Source: Perkinsus chesapeaki
Taxonomy: Eukaryota; Perkinsozoa; Perkinsida; Perkinsidae
Length of the DNA: 64,000 bases
Assembly: GCA_013115145.1 (NCBI GenBank)
Contig: JAAPAO010000044.1
Span: forward strand, 4,505-68,504
Reading direction: 5' to 3'
Shown here: in pieces, positions 58,046-64,000 of the stretch
How the letters are laid out: each line of letters opens with the position of its first letter
How positions within the stretch are numbered: the stretch's first letter is position 1
Position numbers and translations under genes: made by a program
Notes under the pieces: generated by a model
What the model was told of the DNA's origin: nothing
What the model saw: the letters and a program-made list of their open reading frames with translations, nothing else
Database searches by the model: none

Positions 58046-60080
58046 ATGAATTTCAATTCTGATGCTCCCCAATACAGGGCAACATTCGTGTCTTTTCACA
58101 CATCCAACTTTGTCACTCGGTACACTCTGACCATCTCACCGGCGAACGCCCCGTTCAAATGGCAGATTGTCAGACGATACTCGGAGTTCTTGGAGCTGCG
58201 ACAGATGCTGACTCTTGCCCACCCACTGCAAGTGCCGAAGATTGCTTTCCCTGAAAAGATCCTGTTTGCGTCGATGGCACCTGACCGCATTCTCACTGAC
58301 CGTGCACTGGCTTTGACCAATTGGTTGAATGAGATTCTCACTGTGGTTGAGCCGGACCCGATGTCTGTTGCTCTGAGGCAATTTCTAAATTTATTCCAAC
58401 CATGCAAATCGCTTCCACCTGACATGACAATCGGGCTTGATAACAGTCCAGTAGGGCCGCCTGTCCGCAGCTGCGATGGCAGAACGCTCTTGGTACAACC
58501 ATTGCCTGTTTATGTCTTCTCCTTCCTCCAGACGAGAGATGCCTCAAAGCTCGCTATGGTGTGCAAAGGCTTCTGGCGCGCCTCTAGCGATCCACTGCTA
58601 TGGTCCAGCACTGGACTTGAGTTCTCCTGCCCTGATCTTGAGCGTCGACAGCAAGGCCTTATACGAATACTCTACAGAGCAGCCTCGACACTTCCCGAGT
58701 TGGTGCTCAATATAAGGTTTAATGGAACTCCTAGGATGCGCCAGTCCTTGCCCATGAGCATGCACTTTAATCATCTTACTAGCTTGTGCATGCGTACAAG
58801 AGACAGTGCGTCCTACCAACTTTTCTGCGAAGTATTGGACAGTGTGTGCTCCTCCGACTATATGCCACTGCGCACGCTAAATCTCACCGGTCCTATCGAT
58901 CTGGACTGCCTCCGTCCAATTGATGAAGTTGCTAAGCAGCTCATCAGTCTTCGTTTGACGTGGATAGATAGTCCTCGGCTGGGGTTCGTGGACTTGCCTG
59001 AAGAGGTATGCTTTACTATCGAGGATCTCCTCGAGAAGTCGGTATCATTGCGGTCCCTGGCCATGTTAGCTGAAGATGAGACCAGGCTTCGACGAACAGC
59101 TTTTAGCGACCTAATAGCAGTTGTGGTGAAGCTTCCTCTGTTGGATTCTTTCGAGTGCGATTTTGTCGATGACGACCAGCTTATGAATGCACTGTCTCTA
59201 CCGCAGGCATCCTTGAGGCCGATCGTAATGCATATGACCGGACTCAGAGCGGCGCCTAATATCCGAGTCAACGCCTTCGCTCAGTTGCTTACTAAGCTGA
59301 ACTCGAATTTGATATCACTTCACTTGGAGGAGTTTCAGAATCCCACTCAACGGTGGATGTTCCAAGGCGTTATTTCCCCGCCTATTTACACCATCAGTGA
59401 CAGTGTACACTTCTCCCATTTGACTGACCTCACTCTCACTGCTGTCGCACCGTTGGCAACACCGGGCCTGGCAGCCTTGGTCGAGGCCACATCGGAGAGT
59501 CTCCGGGTGTTGGCTATTCGCGATTCTATCTGGCATATGACTGATGAGTGTGGACCAATTCTGAACTCTGGCAAGTTGGCTCGGTTGGAACGCTTGGAGC
59601 TTATCGGTGTGAATGACTTATGGACAGATGGATTTTTGGAAGAAATGGAATCGATGAGTACTCTGTCGGTGTTGAAGCTGAGCCGTAGCCGCAATATGAC
59701 CGATGCCGCCATCGATCACCTCAAAAGAGAGCTTACCCCTCTGGCTCATGCAGACGAGCTGCGCAATGGCAGTCTCTTCGATCACGTAAGTGCCTATTGC
59801 CCTCACAGGTGGCAGGTGTTGTTTTTCTCAGGCTCTCAATTCTTCTGTGAGAATCGGTCTAAGATCGCACGGTAATTTGCGGACTCACTTGACTCCACCA
59901 ACATCGACCTGGTCGACCAATGATGGCGGTCCCCTCCTCGCCCACAGTGGAGCGTCATTCTCTCACGAAACAGAATTGACTATCCTTCCTTATGCTCATA
60001 TTTCTGAGCCGAAGCCCCGTGATGGTGGTGGCATTCATTCGCCACCGAGGTTCGTAGTTGAGCCGTTGCCTAGCAAGTAG
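58046..60080 (+). CDS. PX / F-box / leucine-rich-repeat protein
   Basis: Exons 58046-59785 and 59832-60080 (phase 0, intron GTAAGT..TTCTCAG, 46 nt) give 662 aa. Residues about 10-115 form a PX domain: the phosphoinositide signature IVRRYSEFLELR, a Pro-rich loop (LQVPKIAFPEK) and the last helix TNWLNEIL. About 150-190 is an F-box (LPVYVFSFLQTRDASKLAMVCKGFWRASSDPLLW). About 220-570 are leucine-rich repeats (LRTLNLTGPIDL, LISLRLTWID, LERLELIGVNDLW, LSVLKLSRSRNMTD). The C-terminal exon is low-complexity. F-box/LRR proteins are SCF ubiquitin-ligase substrate receptors; a PX domain in front would place it on an endosomal membrane. The combination is unusual. Confidence 0.88.
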
Positions 60081-60204
60081 AAGACTTGAATACTTTTATA
60101 CTTTTTGAAGGTCTATTGTGATGTACCATAATAATAACAGTGTGCTCTACCATGTTGGTAGTTGAGTTATCGTGAAAGGAACAGTGCTGAAGCTTTTCGT
60201 TGCC

Positions 60205-61038
60205 ATGGATGTTCTATTATATCGTTTGGCTGTATTGAAAGTTTCTCCTTTTATACAGGACCTTCACTCAGCCGTATGGGAATATCTGAAGATTAACTTG
60301 TACGTGGCTGAGTCCATGCGAATCATACTGCCACCATACTTTTCCCCTCTGTGCTGCAAAGAAGGTCTTCTATACCTACAATCTCGGGATGCTATTCATG
60401 GTTTAGACCTTGCCACTGGCAAAATCCACTTCATCATGAATGAACGATCAGCTCCTAGATCTCTGGAAGTCAGAGGCGAGTTGGAAATATCAACGCCAGA
60501 TACTAGCAGTCTTTGGTATCCGAACAATGTAGAAGATGGTGTAGTTTGCGCTACTCCACAGAGGGCGCGTAGGTGTATCTATCTCGGACAATCGCAGGCC
60601 TACAAAATCCGATCAGATCGACCTGTGCTGAGCATGCTAGCACCGAGGGTACGGGACCGTCGTGATCTACGCAAACTGGCCTCGACGAAATCGTCGGCGG
60701 CGTGGGATAGAACACACATAGCATTATATGACTCAGCGCAACTCATCCTAGTTGATACTTCCAATGGTGATCAGCGCACGCTCTGTATTGGTGAGAAAGA
60801 GAGTATCAGAAGTGTTGCTGGTGGTCGAGGTATCTACAGCTTGGTTGGTGTGCAGGACAAAGATACCCTTGAAAGGAGTATCCTAGTGCTTGACAGCCGT
60901 ACCGGAAACTTGCTCGCAAAAGTGAATAAAGATGCTAGCAATTTCATTGGAACTATTGAAGGGGATAGCTTCATAAGAGTATTCAACAGTTTCAGATCTG
61001 ATAGCTGTATGGTTACCAAATATAGGGTATTCTTTTAA
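60205..61038 (+). CDS. propeller-like lineage-specific protein (family A)
   Basis: Frame of 277 aa from ATG 60205 (MDVLLYRLAVLKVS). The bases before 'GACCTTCAC' (60259) read as a good acceptor (tttctccttttatacag), so the first 18 residues may be intron and a true first exon may lie upstream. The F-box-like start DLHSAVWEYLKINLY precedes beta-repeat segments: CCKEGLLYLQSRDAIHGLDL, SAAWDRTHIALYDSAQLIL, GRGIYSLVGVQDKD, ILVLDSRTGNLLAKV. It is like the proteins at 7037-8134 and 12374-13402. Function unknown. Confidence 0.6.
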   Translation: MDVLLYRLAVLKVSPFIQDLHSAVWEYLKINLYVAESMRIILPPYFSPLCCKEGLLYLQSRDAIHGLDLATGKIHFIMNERSAPRSLEVRGELEISTPDTSSLWYPNNVEDGVVCATPQRARRCIYLGQSQAYKIRSDRPVLSMLAPRVRDRRDLRKLASTKSSAAWDRTHIALYDSAQLILVDTSNGDQRTLCIGEKESIRSVAGGRGIYSLVGVQDKDTLERSILVLDSRTGNLLAKVNKDASNFIGTIEGDSFIRVFNSFRSDSCMVTKYRVFF

Positions 61039-61608
61039 ACTCTTCAACTAACGCTGTAACATCTGCTGTGGATGAATCTGCTTCATCATTGCGAGTGGAG
61101 TATGACGCGCAATTCTTGCACCATTCCCCGTACCCGTCTTTCGGCGACGAGTTTCTATCAGCTATAAAATGATAAAATTATGTTTCAAAGGGAGTAAGGT
61201 TGACTGGAGTTCCCGTTGAGGAGTGATCATAGGCGTCTTCAAGGTGATTACGAGCGATTTTAGTGAACTCGACAACATAGTTGAAAATGAAATAATATCC
61301 GAGTCATACAAGCTACAAACGGCAGACCATAGCCTACGGGCCATAGATATCGACGTAAATGATTCACGGATGCTAACGCAACTGTCCATGTGCGACCATA
61401 ATACGACACTATGACGGAAGAAAAACAATCTCGAACTATTCTGTTTGTTGTATGGAGAGCGCTAGCCAGTGAAGATCGTACAAGGGCACATACCTTACGC
61501 AAATAGATATGATAGACGCAAACATCGATAGACGCGAGTGAAAACGACTCGATTCATGTCATAGTGCCTGAGTAGACGAAACACGTCAGCACATAACCGG
61601 AAGAGCTA

Positions 61609-61629
61609 CTTGGTAGTACCAAGTTGGTA
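61609..61629. repeat. 14-nt triad: ttggta / taccaa / ttggta
   Basis: X 61610-61615, reverse complement 61617-61622, X 61624-61629; c61609 pairs with spacer g61623. Confidence 0.9.
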
Positions 61630-61734
61630 CCGTGATACTTGAGCTTATTAGCAATGAATAGTGCGGTACGCTTATGATCATCCATTGGGGATTAGTCATC
61701 ATTAACTGAGATTATTCATGTTATAATTCATGGT

Positions 61735-61755
61735 CCTGGCTTAGCCAGGCTGGCT
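61735..61755. repeat. 14-nt triad: ctggct / agccag / ctggct
   Basis: X 61736-61741, reverse complement 61743-61748, X 61750-61755; c61735 pairs with spacer g61749. Confidence 0.9.
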
Positions 61756-61962
61756 AGTTTCAACGTCCAGGGGCGCGATGACTTTGATGATGCATGTTTG
61801 AGGATCTTAGATTGAGATGTAACCGCCCGAGACAGGTATTAAAGGTTCAGCTACGGGAAATCTCATTCTGCTCTTAGAGCTTGATACAAGTTCGGTCTGC
61901 ACTTTCGTCTTTCGAGGCAAGTGCAAGCCCTAGAACCACGGTAATGTGATGTAACCGTGCTA

Positions 61963-61983
61963 CTCACGTAACGTGAGTCACGT
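61963..61983. repeat. 14-nt triad: tcacgt / acgtga / tcacgt
   Basis: X 61964-61969, reverse complement 61971-61976, X 61978-61983; c61963 pairs with spacer g61977. Confidence 0.9.
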
Positions 61984-62204
61984 TGCATTCATAATACCGA
62001 CTTACCCTATAGTCGCTTCTGTCGGAGACACGCACAAGACTTCCCTCACGGGCCCGGACTGACGGCAGTGTTGAATGGAATAATGTTAGACAGCCTAGGA
62101 AATCCCAATTCTGGGGCCGAGAGTAAACTCACAGCACAACATGAAACAGCGTCGATGAAAACCAGTACCAGGCGCAAGACCCTGATATCTGGGAGGTGGG
62201 TAAC

Positions 62205-62339
62205 TGTTAACCATCAGGGAACTCAAGAAACAAAGGTGAGGCTAGAATCTAAGAATCTAATCTTAACTTAGTAAATTAACAGCAGTACTAGCGTCAAGCT
62301 GAGCTAAGGTTCCATTGTTGTGCAACTCACACAACAACA
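62205..62339. repeat. left 135-bp terminal repeat
   Basis: TG...CA ends; pairs with 62671-62805. Confidence 0.85.
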
Positions 62340-62347
62340 TCCCCCTT

Positions 62348-62368
62348 CCTCCAGTCTGGAGGCTCCAG
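62348..62368. repeat. 14-nt triad: ctccag / ctggag / ctccag
   Basis: X 62349-62354, reverse complement 62356-62361, X 62363-62368; c62348 pairs with spacer g62362. Confidence 0.9.
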
Positions 62369-62670
62369 AGACTAGCAACACAGGGAATTAAAAACTAACA
62401 TACATCAACAGCAATGTAGATCTCGTCATCGTCATATTGGATCAACATAGGAATCACATATCGCAAAATCAAGTTGTTCTTGGTGTTGAACCTTATCAGT
62501 CTTCTTATCAAACTCGTCAGTCGTCATGTCGTAAAATATTAGGATTACCAGTAACGCCAAAATCAGATGCAATTTGCTAAGCGACAGGAATAGGGATAGA
62601 TGTAGCAGGGCTCTCCACCATGTTAACCATCAGGGAAGAATAGGAATAGATGCAGCCGGGTTGTCCTCCA

Positions 62671-62805
62671 TGTTAGTCACCAGGGAACTCAAGAAACCAA
62701 AGTGAGGCTAGAATCTAAGAATCTAATCTTAACTTAGTACATTAACAGCAGTACTAGCGTCAAGCTGAGCTAAGGTTCCATTGTTGTGCAACTCACGCAA
62801 CAACA
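62671..62805. repeat. right 135-bp terminal repeat
   Basis: Second copy, followed by gtaac at 62806-62810. Confidence 0.85.
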
Positions 62806-62810
62806 GTAAC

Positions 62811-63736
62811 CGACGCCGAGATAAATCATGGCTGAATGACGCTACTACCAGGCACAAAAGATCACTAGAACATACTATTGTTAGAATGTCAAGCCTTGTC
62901 AAAACTGGGCTCAAATTGAGCCGCTCAATCGGTACCATGTGAACTGGTCACCGCCGTACGAAAGTGACGAGGTAAAGGAAAATGTGATGGACAAGGGAAA
63001 TATAGAAATAAAGACAGACTCAGATTCTGAGTCTGTCTTGACGCAAAGCTTCTGAGTCTCACAAGCTTTGCGTAACAAGGAAATTTGTTATCAGGAAGGG
63101 GACAGTATTGAGGTGCGTCGCACATGGAAAAGACTAGTCTCATTTCGTGAATTCTACTGGCATTAGGTATCGTTAGCTTCTATGGATCTTCAACTGTAAA
63201 TAAGTACACATCGTAATATCAGCTACTTAGTGGTCATTGCATGACATTGCTCACCATGTTTCATACCGGCTGCCATATGGTGTAATTGCAAAGTGCAAAG
63301 TGGGGCTCCACACAGTTTGTTTGGTCTGCGCGAATGTGTGTGGCATAATTTCTCGGTACATGTTCATGTGGGCATTCGTGAATATCTACAACTTATAGAC
63401 TACAAGTTTATTTAGCTATATAGATCTCAATAAGTATCTACCTGCTCATTAGAATCATCCCGATATCCAATTTTGCAGCTGGCCATGAGCAACTCGTCGG
63501 GGACAAGGCGGTAAGTCGCGGCGCCGCTCGTCAGCCCATTAGTCATGTAACGTGACACGATGCCGAGTAGGTACTTATAAATTGTACGGTGGGACTCTCA
63601 GTGAGGGTCTATCACCGTTAGAGCAACTGATCGTTATGTGTCGATCATGAAAGTATGTCTCTTTGTGGGTTAATAACATGAGAATTACTGATGATGCAAT
63701 GTTTGTTCTGTCATCAAGAATCCCTTCTTTTGATAA
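62811..63736. other. intergenic upstream of protease gene, palindromes
   Basis: No supported ORF. A triad lies at 62909. A 13-1-13 perfect palindrome lies at 63012-63038, and an 11-11-11 hairpin directly after it at 63041-63073. Confidence 0.6.
62908..62928. repeat. 14-nt triad: gctcaa / ttgagc / gctcaa
   Basis: X 62909-62914, reverse complement 62916-62921, X 62923-62928; g62908 pairs with spacer c62922. Confidence 0.9.
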
Positions 63737-64000
63737 ATGTGGCCCATATTCCATAAACTCTTCTTATTGATCATCCCAGCGATGCTTGACAGGTCCACCA
63801 CGGAGAGCCTATCCTACACGGTCGGTGCTCCACCAGTGAATGACCCTCGTTACTGGCTGCAGAGACCCTATATGGAGGCAACTCATGTCCCGGCGGCTTG
63901 GAAGCGTTTACTATCAACCAGAGTGAAAAGACATAGAGTTACTGTAGGGATCGTGGACAGTGGGGTACAGCCGGATCACCCCGACCTGGTTGCTAACCTT
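63737..64000 (+). CDS. secreted subtilisin-like serine protease, 5' part only
   Basis: The frame starts at ATG 63737 (MWPIFHKLFLLIIPAMLDRS), a typical signal peptide, and runs off the right edge after 88 codons. Residues 75-83 read VGIVDSGVQ followed by PDHPDL, the catalytic-Asp block of subtilases (S8 family: D-S/T-G). A short pro-region precedes it (NDPRYWLQRPYMEATHVPAAW, with W and H placed as in mature subtilase N-termini), so the usual inhibitor prodomain is absent or lies in another exon. Secreted subtilases are abundant in Perkinsus. The His and Ser blocks lie outside the window. Confidence 0.85.
   Translation, partial: MWPIFHKLFLLIIPAMLDRSTTESLSYTVGAPPVNDPRYWLQRPYMEATHVPAAWKRLLSTRVKRHRVTVGIVDSGVQPDHPDLVANL

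Larger units (their letters stand above)
61039..62199. other. intergenic with a cluster of triads
   Basis: No supported gene. Three X-N-X'-N-X triads lie at 61610, 61736 and 61964, with a 6-11-6 hairpin just before the last (61937-61959). Confidence 0.6.
62200..62810. mobile_element. TRIM-like non-coding LTR element, 601 bp plus 5-bp TSD
   Basis: Two direct repeats of exactly 135 bp (62205-62339 and 62671-62805) start TGTTA and end CAACAACA, with 7 differences (about 95% identical). The 5-bp duplicate gtaac flanks the whole (62200-62204 and 62806-62810). The 331-bp interior has no ORF. This is the layout of a terminal-repeat retrotransposon in miniature. No TGG-type primer site or purine tract is evident, and the interior repeats part of the LTR start (near 62621). 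The interior also holds a triad at 62349. Confidence 0.75.

Noticed and set aside
59786-59875. Read-through end of the PX/F-box ORF past 59785
   Set aside because: A consensus donor GTAAGT at 59786 and acceptor at 59831 keep phase and give an 82-residue C-terminal exon instead.
1-64000. CRISPR array, bacterial operon or prophage
   Set aside because: No array with unique spacers; the genes have spliceosomal introns and eukaryotic families throughout.

Overview
The window is nuclear DNA of a eukaryotic protist. Coding sequence is cut into many short exons by GT-AG introns that are often only 41-46 nt long. Several genes could be rebuilt through these introns with matching phase. The mix of content suggests a perkinsozoan alveolate such as Perkinsus: plant/protist-type TyrRS, VWA8, secreted Cys-rich proteins, a secreted subtilase, lineage-specific propeller-like proteins, and an LTR element with one long Pol ORF. 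That assignment is inference from gene content, not a database match. A run of N (57576-57673) marks an assembly gap.

Layout. 0.7-5.4 kb: a six-exon GLG1-like Cys-rich membrane protein (-) and a three-exon FUSC/ALMT-like transporter (+). 6-15.2 kb, mostly minus: two members of a propeller-like family, a macro-domain gene, and a secretory glycosyltransferase-like protein. 15.2-25.6 kb is gene-poor: a dead LINE reverse transcriptase fragment, an unknown spliced gene, and a fully resolved four-exon secreted Cys-rich protein at 22.8-23.4 kb. 25.6-30.3 kb: a young LTR retrotransposon with 189-bp LTRs and a 5-bp target duplication. 30.3-33.5 kb: palindrome-rich DNA with a MULE-like transposase fragment.

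33.6-45.9 kb is a conserved housekeeping block: VWA8 (-, about 8.2 kb, with a tRNA-Arg nested antisense in an intron), V-ATPase subunit D (-, eight exons resolved) and cytosolic TyrRS (+, thirteen exons resolved). 46.4-57.4 kb (+): a coiled-coil protein, an unidentified spliced gene, and glutamate-cysteine ligase. 57.5-61.0 kb (+): a Thr/Ser-rich repeat protein split by the gap, a PX/F-box/LRR protein and another propeller-like protein. 61-63.7 kb: a 601-bp TRIM-like element with 135-bp terminal repeats and a 5-bp target duplication. The edge cuts a secreted subtilisin-like protease.

The most unusual signal is a micro-structure seen thirteen times: a hexamer X, one base, its reverse complement, one base, then X again. 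The repeat distance is always exactly 14 nt. In all thirteen cases the base before the first X pairs with the second spacer, giving a 7-1-7 palindrome followed by a 6-nt repeat. One copy lies in the retrotransposon gag gene exactly where the reading frame breaks, and a 14-nt insertion is the shift needed to explain the break. This points to a stereotyped insertion or template-switch process active in this genome.
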